NCBI RefSeq assembly: GCF_003261635.1
Contig: NZ_QFXK01000031.1
Span: forward strand, 186,001 to 250,000
Source: Kribbella monticola
Lineage (GTDB): Bacteria; Actinomycetota; Actinomycetes; Propionibacteriales; Kribbellaceae
Length of the DNA: 64,000 nucleotides
Direction of reading: 5' to 3'
Shown here: positions 39,904 to 47,995 of the stretch, piece after piece
Position numbering within the stretch: the first letter of the stretch is position 1
Layout of the letters: each line of letters begins with the position of its first letter
Made by a program: the position numbers and the translations under genes
The notes under the pieces: generated by a model
What the model saw: the letters and a program-made list of their open reading frames with translations, nothing else
Databases searched by the model: none
Told to the model about the DNA's origin: nothing

Positions 39904-41487
39904 TCAGCCGTTCCAGCCGCTGCCCTGCTTCGTGCGGGTGCCCAGACCGTTGGCCTTGCCGGGGTACAGGTACATGTCGCCACCGGTGTTCGCGACCGCG
40001 ATCAGGTCGGGGATCTTGTCGCCGTTCAGGTCGCCGACCCCGGTCAGCGAACGCATCCCGTTCCAGCCGGTGCCGATCTGGACCCGGCTGGTGCCGCCGG
40101 CGAAGGTGAGGCCTTTGTACAGCCAGAGCTTCCCGGTCGAGTCGACCGCGACGAAGTCCGGCTTGCCGTCGCGGGACAGATCGCCGACAGCGGCCAGCTT
40201 CGTCATGCTGGTCCAGCTGGTGCCGATCTGCTTGCGGGTACCGAGCCCATTCGCCTTACCCGGGTACACCCAGAGCTTGCCGGTCGACTTCTCGATCGCG
40301 ACCAGGTCGGGGTGGGCGTCGCCGGTGACGTTGCCGATGCCCATCAGATCGCGCATCCCGTTCCAGCCGCCGGTGCCGATCAACAGCCGGGTGGTGGCGG
40401 ACAGACCCGGGCCGCGGTACAGCCAGAGCTTGCCCGTCGACTTCTCGATCGCCGCCAGGTCCGCGACGCCGTCTCCGGTGAGATCGCCGACTCCCGTCAG
40501 CTCGGTGTACCCGTTCCAGCCGGTGCCGAGCTTCACAGCATTGCTGCCGCCCTCGAACGCGCCGGCGCCGTTGTTGGTGTACCGGTAGAGGGTGCCGGTC
40601 GGCCGGTGCACCGCGACCATGTCATTGAGCTTGTCGCCGCTGAGGTCTCCGGCGTTGGTCAGGTCGGCGTCGGAGTGACCGGCCAAATACGAGAGTCCGC
40701 CGGTCTGCATCGTCGCGTTCAGTGCGGCGGCGGTCAGCGTGTACGTGCCGCCGGTCGACTTCCACGGATCCCAGACCGTCAGCGTCTTGGCGGTCAGGTC
40801 GTAGCCGTAGATCAGGATGGCGTGCCCGAAGTGGCCGCTCAGCCCCTTGTTCCAGGGCAGCTTCTCCATCCAGACGCCGATCTTCGGCGCGCGCTTCAGC
40901 GTGCCGATGTCGTACGCCGCCCAGTTCAGCAGGTTGGTCGCGCTGGTGGTGGTGTCGGTGTCCCAGACCGAGTACCCGAGCGGATTGATGTAGCCGTTGA
41001 TGACCGGCAGGGCGGTCTTGTCCCACGTCCCGGAGGTCGTCGTGCCCATCTTCTTGGCCAGCGTCTCCTGGGTGACGCTGACGCCGAACGTGCCGAGGCT
41101 GATGGCGCTCGACGCCGGCACGCAGTTGTAGTTCGTGCTCTGGTAGACGGCCTTGATGGACAGCTTCCCCGACGTCGGCGCGGCGGCGACCGCTCTGGCG
41201 ACCGAAGCGGCCGACCTCGGCTGCACCGCGCCACCGGGACGCACCGCACCGGTGGCGGCGAGCGGCGAAGCGGCACCGGGGTCAGCTACGGCGCCGACAC
41301 CGTCGTCGACGCGCCCCGTGCCGGCGGTGAGCTCAGCGGTGCTCAGGGCAACCGAACCGGTGGCCGGGGGCAACTGCTGGGCGCCGGGCTTCGCGGTGTC
41401 CGCGGTCGCCGCGTGCACCACCCCACCGACGACCAGACCGGCAGCCACCACCGCGGCGGTTCCGAGCTTCCACTGCTTGCGTTTCAT
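39904..41487 (-). CDS. Secreted C39-like peptidase with FG-GAP/VCBS repeats
   Basis: 527 residues. A signal peptide (KWKLGTAAVVAAGLVVGGVV-type core, cleaving near HAATA) and a low-complexity spacer precede a C39-like papain-fold domain (about 110-255). Candidate catalytic residues are Cys in NYNCVPAS, His in GHFGHAIL and Asp in WDPW. Five or more FG-GAP-type repeats follow, with Ca-binding-like motifs (GDLTGDGVADL, GDLSRDGKPDF, GDLNGDKIPDL), each ending in GxGWNG. No ABC transporter domain is attached, so it is a stand-alone extracellular peptidase or peptide-binding protein. The start at 41487 is supported by GAGGAA and the signal peptide. Confidence 0.85.
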   Translation of the reverse strand: MKRKQWKLGTAAVVAAGLVVGGVVHAATADTAKPGAQQLPPATGSVALSTAELTAGTGRVDDGVGAVADPGAASPLAATGAVRPGGAVQPRSAASVARAVAAAPTSGKLSIKAVYQSTNYNCVPASSAISLGTFGVSVTQETLAKKMGTTTSGTWDKTALPVINGYINPLGYSVWDTDTTTSATNLLNWAAYDIGTLKRAPKIGVWMEKLPWNKGLSGHFGHAILIYGYDLTAKTLTVWDPWKSTGGTYTLTAAALNATMQTGGLSYLAGHSDADLTNAGDLSGDKLNDMVAVHRPTGTLYRYTNNGAGAFEGGSNAVKLGTGWNGYTELTGVGDLTGDGVADLAAIEKSTGKLWLYRGPGLSATTRLLIGTGGWNGMRDLMGIGNVTGDAHPDLVAIEKSTGKLWVYPGKANGLGTRKQIGTSWTSMTKLAAVGDLSRDGKPDFVAVDSTGKLWLYKGLTFAGGTSRVQIGTGWNGMRSLTGVGDLNGDKIPDLIAVANTGGDMYLYPGKANGLGTRTKQGSGWNG

Positions 41488-41540
41488 GCGGTTCCTCACA
41501 ACACTCCGGGCGGATGATCGACCCCACCCAAACACACCCG

Positions 41541-41568
41541 AGGGGCAGACCGAAAACGGTCTGCCCCT
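41541..41568 (-). terminator. Terminator of the alpha-galactoside operon
   Basis: AGGGGCAGACCG pairs with CGGTCTGCCCCT around an AAAA loop (12 base pairs). It lies past the GH27 stop and upstream of the C39 gene. Confidence 0.75.
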
Positions 41569-41575
41569 CATCTAA

Positions 41576-41659
41576 TTGTTCAGGCCGAGCCTGTCAGCAA
41601 GTGGCTGTCGGAGCCGCTTGTTCAGGCCGGGCCTGTCAGCAGGTGGCTGTCGGGGCCGC
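41576..41659. repeat. 42-base tandem duplication at the 3' end of the GH27 gene
   Basis: Copies 41576-41617 and 41618-41659 are adjacent and differ only at three positions, all A in the first and G in the second (plus strand). The second copy contains the GH27 stop codon; the first encodes the same last residues (AAPTATC-stop) outside the gene. Confidence 0.9.
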
Positions 41660-44134
41660 CCAGTCGGCACGGTCGTTGTAGCCGCCGTCGCCGGCATCGC
41701 CGACCAGTAGGTCGAGGACGCGGACGCCGGTGAGGTCGACGTCGACCGGCTTCGGGTGGTCACGATCTACGACCCCGCTGTCGAACAGCACCCTGCCGTC
41801 CCCGACCACCTGGAACGTCGACGTACCACCCTCCGGACCGACATTCCGTACTGCGTCGTCGATGCCGACCGTCGCGGTCAACCTGCTGCAGGCCTTGCCC
41901 AGGTAGTACCGCACGGTGGACGGCGACGCGACGCCGATCCCGGTCGGATAGGTCTGACCGACCAGGCTGATCGGTGAACCGCCACCCACACTCTGATCGA
42001 CCGTCGGTGACATCCAGCCGCTCGTCGCAACGATCCACTGGTGATGAGACAGCGCGCCCGTACCGGTCGGCGGAACCGGCGCGACCACGATCGGCGAAAC
42101 CGTCGTCTGCCGCTGCTTCCCGAACCCGATCGCCTCGTACGTCGTACTGGCCGTCAGCGTTGCATTACCAGGCGTCGCATCGGCCGCGAGCTTCACCGTG
42201 AAGGCGAACGCAGCCTGCTTGCCTGAGGCAAGGATTGCCGGTGCCGTGGTCAACGACTTCACGGTCCAGCCCGCTTCGCCGACCAGCGTGACGACCGGGC
42301 CCATGATCGGCAGGAGGCCGTCGTTGCGGACGACAACCTGGGCGGTGAGTTCGTCGCCGCCGGCAACTACCGGCGCGACACCATCCGGCTGCGCGTCGGT
42401 GCCGACCTTGGTCACCTGCGGGATCCCTGCGGTCACGTGCGGGATACCCGGGAGGCCGGTCGCCGGAGCGACCCGGAACAGCGCAGTACCGTGAGCCGGA
42501 ACCGCCGCGCTGATCGTGCCGGCGCTCTCTGTGACCGCATTGGTCCAGGCGTTCTTCAAGGTGAAGCGTGCGCCGCTTAGGCCGACGGCTTTCGCTGTGG
42601 TGGTAAGGGTGTTGGCGCTGTCGCCGCGGTTGAGCAGAACGACGGCTCGGCCACCGTCGGCGAGGCGCTTCACCCACGTCTCCGTAGTACCAGCGGCTCC
42701 GACGCGAACGGCCTGGACCGCGGCCGGGTCCTGGTTGATACCGACGACATCGGGGTCGGTGAGCATGCCGATCGTGGTGGCGCTGAGCTTGCGGATGTCG
42801 CTGCCGACAACCAGCGGAGCGGCTGCCACGGACCAGAGGGTCAGCTGCGTCCGGAACTCTTCGTCGGACATGCCGAGCTCGGGAGCCAGGTAGTCCGGGT
42901 CGCCGAACGCGCCCGGCTTCACGACCTCCGGGTGCCTTGCGTTCGCATCGTAGTTGCGCAGGACGTCCTTGAACTTGATGTCGCCCTGGAACCCGACATC
43001 GGTGTAGGTCCGCCAGGACTGCGCGATCGCCGGCGCGTAGGACCAGGAGAACGTCGACTGCTGCGACTCGGGGTAGTTACCCCAGTCCGGCGAGGTCACC
43101 GGGTTGCACAGGTTGAAAATCATCGGGCGATGACTCGCGTTGTTGCGCAGGGCGTGGGCGAACTCGGTGAAGACCGTCTTCGGGTCGAGGTCGGCCGCAA
43201 TGCCGCAGAGGTAGTCGACCTTGACGGCGTCGAAGCCCCAGGCCGCGAACTGATCCGCGTCACGCTGGTAGTAGCCGCCGCTGCCGAGACCGCAACGCCC
43301 GGGGATATAAGGTCCCGCGTCGGTATAGATCCCCGCCTTCAGACCCAAACTGTGGATGTAGTCGACGAGCGGTTTCAGTCCGTTCGGGAACTTGGCCGGA
43401 TTGGGCTGCAGGTCGCCCGCCGCGCTCCGCGACTCATCGGCCTGCCAACCGCCGTCGAGCCACACGATGTCGTACCCGGCCTTCTTGAGCCCGCGATTCA
43501 CCATCGAGTCCGCAACCGACCGAATCGTCGCCTCACTGAAGTCCCCACCAAGCCCGTAATAGGTGTTCCACCCCATATAAGGCGCAGGACTAAGCACCTG
43601 CGCACCCGACGACCCGACGGCAGAGGTGGCGCTGACGCCCCCTGAGGCGCCGGTGGCGGTGGTGGCGGTGGTGCTTGAGATGGCGGCGCCTGAGCTGCCG
43701 GTGCCGGTGCTGGAGCCGCCCGTGCGGGAGATGGCGGTGCTGGAGGTTGCGGTGGTGCTTGCGATGGCGGCGCCTGATGTGCCTGCGCCCGAGGAGGCGG
43801 TGCCTGAGGTAGTGGAGGTTGAGGAGGCGGTGCTTGAGGAGGCGGAGGTTGCGCCGGCGCGGACCGCCTTGGCGAGGGTTGCGGCGGTGGCCGCGTTGGC
43901 GGGGGTGGCCGCGTTGGCGGGGGTTGCGGCGGGGGCTGCGTGGGCGGGGGTTGCGGCGGGGGCTGCGTGGGCGGGGGTTGCGGCGGGGGCCGCGTGGGCG
44001 GGGGTTGCGGCGGGGGCTGCGTGGGCGGGGGTTGCGGCGGGGGCCGCGTGGGCGGGGGTTGCGGCGGGGGCGAGCGTGGCCGTCACCAGGACGGCCGCGA
44101 TCACCCCGCCGAGTACGGCGGAGGGTTTCTTCAC
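41636..44134 (-). CDS. Secreted GH27 alpha-galactosidase with NPCBM domain
   Basis: 832 residues. A signal peptide ends in ATPAHA, and this cleavage-site segment APAATPAHA is repeated in tandem. A Ser/Thr/Gly-rich linker (about 85-180) leads to the GH27 barrel (PYMGWNTYYGLGG; IVWLDGGWQ; nucleophile Asp in AVKVDYLCG; DPDYL) with its C-terminal beta domain. A NEW3-like beta-sandwich and a C-terminal NPCBM carbohydrate-binding domain (about 690-832) follow. The GTG start follows AAAGGAA. It is last in the operon with GH36 and the sugar importer, and probably works outside the cell on galactomannan or raffinose-type galactosides. Confidence 0.92.
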   Translation of the reverse strand: MKKPSAVLGGVIAAVLVTATLAPAATPAHAAPAATPAHAAPAATPAHAAPAATPAHAAPAATPAHAAPAATPANAATPANAATAATLAKAVRAGATSASSSTASSTSTTSGTASSGAGTSGAAIASTTATSSTAISRTGGSSTGTGSSGAAISSTTATTATGASGGVSATSAVGSSGAQVLSPAPYMGWNTYYGLGGDFSEATIRSVADSMVNRGLKKAGYDIVWLDGGWQADESRSAAGDLQPNPAKFPNGLKPLVDYIHSLGLKAGIYTDAGPYIPGRCGLGSGGYYQRDADQFAAWGFDAVKVDYLCGIAADLDPKTVFTEFAHALRNNASHRPMIFNLCNPVTSPDWGNYPESQQSTFSWSYAPAIAQSWRTYTDVGFQGDIKFKDVLRNYDANARHPEVVKPGAFGDPDYLAPELGMSDEEFRTQLTLWSVAAAPLVVGSDIRKLSATTIGMLTDPDVVGINQDPAAVQAVRVGAAGTTETWVKRLADGGRAVVLLNRGDSANTLTTTAKAVGLSGARFTLKNAWTNAVTESAGTISAAVPAHGTALFRVAPATGLPGIPHVTAGIPQVTKVGTDAQPDGVAPVVAGGDELTAQVVVRNDGLLPIMGPVVTLVGEAGWTVKSLTTAPAILASGKQAAFAFTVKLAADATPGNATLTASTTYEAIGFGKQRQTTVSPIVVAPVPPTGTGALSHHQWIVATSGWMSPTVDQSVGGGSPISLVGQTYPTGIGVASPSTVRYYLGKACSRLTATVGIDDAVRNVGPEGGTSTFQVVGDGRVLFDSGVVDRDHPKPVDVDLTGVRVLDLLVGDAGDGGYNDRADWAAPTATC
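43938..44072 (-). repeat. 27-base coding minisatellite (five copies)
   Basis: Exact 27-base period, with GCGTGGGC recurring at 43938, 43965, 43992, 44019 and 44046. On the coding strand it encodes APAATPAHA five times, and shorter degenerate copies (ATPANA) continue toward 43880. Copies differ at one silent T/C position in an alternating pattern, suggesting some duplications were of a 54-base double unit. Confidence 0.9.
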
Positions 44135-44169
44135 GTCTTGTTCCTTTGCTGCCTTGAAATGGACGGAGG

Positions 44170-46206
44170 TCAGTCGAGGGCTTCGACGACCAGGCAGGTC
44201 GAATCGGTCGTGCCGTCCCAGCGGACGCCGACCTGTAGTAGGTAGCTGCCCGGGTGGACCTCGTCGCCCACCCGGTAGAACTTCGTGGGATCCAGCTGCA
44301 CCAGCGGAATCCGGCGTGGTCTCGTCGGCAACGTGCCGCGGACGTTCCCGTCACCGGTGTCCCAGAGGAACACCACGGACCGGTCCGCGCCGACATACTG
44401 CACACCTTCGGCCAAGGGATGAACCAAGCCGTTGGCGACAACATCGCGAATGTCCTTGTACTGCGCCACGTGGCGACCCGCAGCGGCCAGCTGATCGTCG
44501 GACCACTTCGACAGGTCGGCGCCGATCCCGAGGTTGCCGGCCATCGCCACGTGGAACCTGAAGTCCAGCGACCGGTCGCGACCGTCATGAGTGCCTTCGG
44601 CATCGGTCACCCAAGAGCTCATCAGATGAGGTGAGTAACCAGTGAGAAAGCCCCGCTGGATCTTCAGCCGATCGAGCGGTGCTGTGTTGTCGCTCGGCCA
44701 CAGCGTGTCCACACACGCCGCCATCCCGAGGTCGACCCGGCCGCCACCACCGGCGCACCCCTCGACGAGGACACCCGGATGGTTCGCCCGGATCCGGTCG
44801 AGGATCTCGTACAGATTCGCCACGACCTGTCCGTCGAGATCGCGATGCACCCCACTGTCCAACCGCGGCCGGTTGGCATCCCACTTGAGATAGCTGATCT
44901 CGTACGACGACAGAAGCCGATCGAGCGTCTCCCAGATCCACTCCGCGACATCGTCCCGGCTGAGATCCAGGAGTAACTGGTTGCGAATGAGCAGCGGTTC
45001 GCGCCCGGTAGTCCGCAGAATCCACTCCGGATGCTTGGCCGCGAGCTCGGACCCCGGGCTTACCGACTCGGGTTCCACCCACAGGCCGAAGCTGAGCCCC
45101 ACTTCCTTCAGGTCTTCGATGAAAGCATTGAGTCCTTGGGGAAAGGCGACCGGGTCGACCTCCCAGTCCCCCAGCCCGGCGGTGTCGTCGTTCCGCCCGG
45201 TGAACCAGCCGTCGTCGACGACGAACGTCTCGACGCCGGCCCGCACCGCGCGCCGGGCGAGCTCGAGCTGGTGATCCGCCCGCACATCGAACTCCGTCGC
45301 AAACCAAGAGTTGTAGACAACCTTCGGCGCGACCGCGTGCGACAACGTCCGCTTACGCGCGAAAGTCCGCTGATACGCGTGGAACGCCCGCGCGAGCCCA
45401 TCAGGTCCTTCGGTACTGCATGCGCCGACTGCCACCGGGGAGACCCAGGACGATCCAGGGGCCACCAGCAGGCCGAGTGAAGACGGCACTCGGCCTGCCT
45501 GGATCCGGGTCTGCCCGGTGGTGTCGACATCCGCGCTCAGCTGCCACGAACCCGACCACGCGAGCTGCACGCCCCACGTAGTACCGGCCGGGTCGTCGGC
45601 ATCGGCGACGGACAGGAAGGGTGAGTACGAGTGGCCGGTGATGCCTTGCCGGCTGTCTATGGTGAATCGGCCACGAGCCAGGGTGATCGCCGCCTGCTGG
45701 AACTCGCTGTTCCATTCGCCCCACAGGTAGCGCAGGCAAGCGCCGCCGATGGTTGGGACGACAAAGCCGGCCGAATCGTGGTGATGCAAGGTGAAGTCGG
45801 CAGACCCGTCGTTGTGCACCGATACCCACCGCTCGACGACATCGAGCTCTGCAGGCATCCGATAGTGCAGGACGAGCCTCAACGACCGCAGTTCGTCGAG
45901 GAACGTCAGCTCCAGGTGATCACCATCTTGCGCGTCCGCCATGAAGACCGGCCGGCATTCGTCGTTCCCGTCCGGCCCGCTCACCACCAACTCGGCAGGA
46001 GCGGCATACCGGACGCCACGTACGGCGTACTCCAACGGCTCCACATCGGCAGCCGGGAGGAAGTGGACCGTTCCGGTCGGAGCCACCGTCGACGGGCCGT
46101 CGGCCATCGCATGCGGGCCCCAGGCAACCAATCTCGCCCACTGCCCGTGCTCCGGGACCTCGACCACGTACGGCGTTGTTGCCCCGCGCAACGTCCACTG
46201 AGTCAC
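44170..46206 (-). CDS. GH36 alpha-galactosidase
   Basis: 678 residues, cytoplasmic (no signal peptide). It has an N-terminal beta-supersandwich domain. The GH36 barrel carries VVYNSWFATEFDV, FVVDDGWFTGRNDD, the nucleophile Asp in SYLKWDANR and the acid/base Asp region in LWPSDNTAPLDRLKIQ. WD and CxGGG (VEGCAGGGGRVDLGM) motifs of GH36 are intact. GTG at 46206 overlaps the permease stop by four bases, and upstream in-frame residues lie inside the permease gene. It likely hydrolyses imported melibiose or raffinose-type sugars. Confidence 0.94.
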   Translation of the reverse strand: MTQWTLRGATTPYVVEVPEHGQWARLVAWGPHAMADGPSTVAPTGTVHFLPAADVEPLEYAVRGVRYAAPAELVVSGPDGNDECRPVFMADAQDGDHLELTFLDELRSLRLVLHYRMPAELDVVERWVSVHNDGSADFTLHHHDSAGFVVPTIGGACLRYLWGEWNSEFQQAAITLARGRFTIDSRQGITGHSYSPFLSVADADDPAGTTWGVQLAWSGSWQLSADVDTTGQTRIQAGRVPSSLGLLVAPGSSWVSPVAVGACSTEGPDGLARAFHAYQRTFARKRTLSHAVAPKVVYNSWFATEFDVRADHQLELARRAVRAGVETFVVDDGWFTGRNDDTAGLGDWEVDPVAFPQGLNAFIEDLKEVGLSFGLWVEPESVSPGSELAAKHPEWILRTTGREPLLIRNQLLLDLSRDDVAEWIWETLDRLLSSYEISYLKWDANRPRLDSGVHRDLDGQVVANLYEILDRIRANHPGVLVEGCAGGGGRVDLGMAACVDTLWPSDNTAPLDRLKIQRGFLTGYSPHLMSSWVTDAEGTHDGRDRSLDFRFHVAMAGNLGIGADLSKWSDDQLAAAGRHVAQYKDIRDVVANGLVHPLAEGVQYVGADRSVVFLWDTGDGNVRGTLPTRPRRIPLVQLDPTKFYRVGDEVHPGSYLLQVGVRWDGTTDSTCLVVEALD

Positions 46207-47027
46207 TTGACGGCTCCGATCGCCAGTCCCGACACGAAGTGCTTCTGGAACTTCAAGAAGACGACAAGAGTCGGTACGGCCGCAATAACGGTGCCTGCGG
46301 CAATCACGTTCCAAGATGACACGAAAAGTCCTTGCAGCCCGAGCAGCGCGGGTGTCACCGGCATCTTCTCGCCCGACCGGATGACCGTGATCGACCAGAG
46401 CAGGTCGTTGAAGATCCAGGTGAACGACAAGGCGCCGAGAGCGGCGAGTGCCGGCCGGGTCAGCGGCAGGATGACGCTGCCGAAGATCTTGCCCGGCCCG
46501 GCCCCGTCGATCGTGGCCGCCTCCTGGATCTCCCGCGGCAGATCACGCATGAAGCCGTGCAGCACGAAGGTGTAGAACCCGAGCCCGAAGCCGACATGCA
46601 CGGCGATCAGCGCGTACAGCGTGTCGTAGTACCCGGTCAGCTCGACGAATCGCGAGATCGGGATCAGCAGGATCTGCGGCGGCAACAGGTTGCCCATCAA
46701 CATCAGCAACAACACGGTCCGCCGGAACGGGATGTTGTACCGGGCCAGCCCGTACGCCGCGGTCGCCGCGAACCCGAGGCTCAACAGCACTGCCGGAATC
46801 GTCACCAGCAACGAGTTGATCAAAGCCCTGAATTCGTCCGCGTCCTGCCACGCCGACTTGTACGTCGAGAAGGTGAACGAGTGCGGCAGAGAACCCAGTC
46901 CGTTCGCCGCGACGTCGTCGAAGCTGCGGAACGAGATCACCACCACCCACAGGATCGGCGCGATCCACAGGAACGAGACCAGCCCCATCGCCAGGTGATA
47001 GCCGGAAGTCTTGAACCGGTTCGTCAT
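46203..47027 (-). CDS. Carbohydrate ABC importer permease, MalG type
   Basis: 274 residues with six helices. The MalG-type EAA loop reads LPREIQEAATIDGAGPGKIF, and the C-terminus is the usual short QKHFVSGLAIGAVK-type tail. The ATG at 47027 is preceded by GGGAGGAG and overlaps the other permease's stop by four bases. No ATPase is encoded nearby, so it probably shares a multitask MsiK-like ATPase encoded elsewhere. Confidence 0.93.
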   Translation of the reverse strand: MTNRFKTSGYHLAMGLVSFLWIAPILWVVVISFRSFDDVAANGLGSLPHSFTFSTYKSAWQDADEFRALINSLLVTIPAVLLSLGFAATAAYGLARYNIPFRRTVLLLMLMGNLLPPQILLIPISRFVELTGYYDTLYALIAVHVGFGLGFYTFVLHGFMRDLPREIQEAATIDGAGPGKIFGSVILPLTRPALAALGALSFTWIFNDLLWSITVIRSGEKMPVTPALLGLQGLFVSSWNVIAAGTVIAAVPTLVVFLKFQKHFVSGLAIGAVK

Positions 47028-47995
47028 GTCTCCTCCCGGAAGGCACGGATCAGGTAGCCGAGGATGACCGCGAGGGCGAGCAGGAAGATCACCACGGCGA
47101 TCGCGGAGGCGTAGCCCAGCTGGGTGGATTGGAAGGCAGTCGAGTACATGTAGGTGCTGAGCAGCTCGGAGGAGTGGTACGGACCGCCCTTCGTCATCGA
47201 CCAGACGATGTCGAACGATCTGAGCGAGTCGATGACGATCACCGACAACACGACCGAGTTGACGCCCTTGAGCTGCGGGATCGTCACGTAGCGAGTCCGT
47301 TGCCACGCCGAGGCGCCGTCCACTCTTGCCGCCTCGTAGAGAGCGGGGTCGACTGCCTTCAGGCCGGCCAGGTAGAGGACCATCACGTAACCGATCTGGC
47401 GCCACAACGCGGGCAGGATCACGGCGTACAAGGCGGTGTCGGGGTCCGCGAGCCAGGGCCGGACGAGGTTGCCGAGGCCGACACCACGGAGTACGGAATC
47501 GACCAGACCGTCGGGCTGGTAGAAGACGCGCCAGATCAGCGCGGTGACAACCAGCGAGAAGACAACCGGGGTGAACAAGGCTGCGCGGTAGATGCCGACG
47601 CCGCGGCGCTCCTTCTGCAACAGCAGTGCCATCCCGAAGCCGCCGATCACACTGAGGCCACCGAACAGCACCAGCCAGATCGCCGTGTTCTTCAGCGCGG
47701 TGCGGAAGATCGGATCCGAGACCATGTCGTGGAAGTTGCCGAAGCCAACGAACTTGGGTGCGGTCAGCCCGTCCCAGTTGGTCAACGCCAACCAGAACCC
47801 TTGCAGCGCAGGCCAGAACACCCACACGGCCTCGATCGCGAACGGCACGAACACGAACGCCAGAATCAACGGCGAGATCCGGTGCAACCGACTCCGCGGC
47901 TGCCGCCCGGACCACCCGGGCCGCCCGCGGCCGCCCGACCGAGACGACTTCCCGGGCGCCGTCTCAGGCAAGGACTCGATCGAGGTCGCTGTCAC
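47024..47995 (-). CDS. Carbohydrate ABC importer permease, MalF type
   Basis: 323 residues. A Pro/Arg-rich cytoplasmic N-terminus precedes six helices with the EAA loop VDPALYEAARVDGASAWQRT. It starts with GTG inside the binding-protein stop (GTGA at 47992-47995) and ends inside the next permease's ATG. It forms the heterodimeric channel with the MalG-type protein. Confidence 0.93.
   Translation of the reverse strand: MTATSIESLPETAPGKSSRSGGRGRPGWSGRQPRSRLHRISPLILAFVFVPFAIEAVWVFWPALQGFWLALTNWDGLTAPKFVGFGNFHDMVSDPIFRTALKNTAIWLVLFGGLSVIGGFGMALLLQKERRGVGIYRAALFTPVVFSLVVTALIWRVFYQPDGLVDSVLRGVGLGNLVRPWLADPDTALYAVILPALWRQIGYVMVLYLAGLKAVDPALYEAARVDGASAWQRTRYVTIPQLKGVNSVVLSVIVIDSLRSFDIVWSMTKGGPYHSSELLSTYMYSTAFQSTQLGYASAIAVVIFLLALAVILGYLIRAFREET

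Noticed and set aside
43611..44561. Ala/Val-rich plus-strand frame over the GH27 minisatellite
   Set aside because: It is the antisense of the repeat. The minus-strand frame has a signal peptide and GH27 catalytic motifs.
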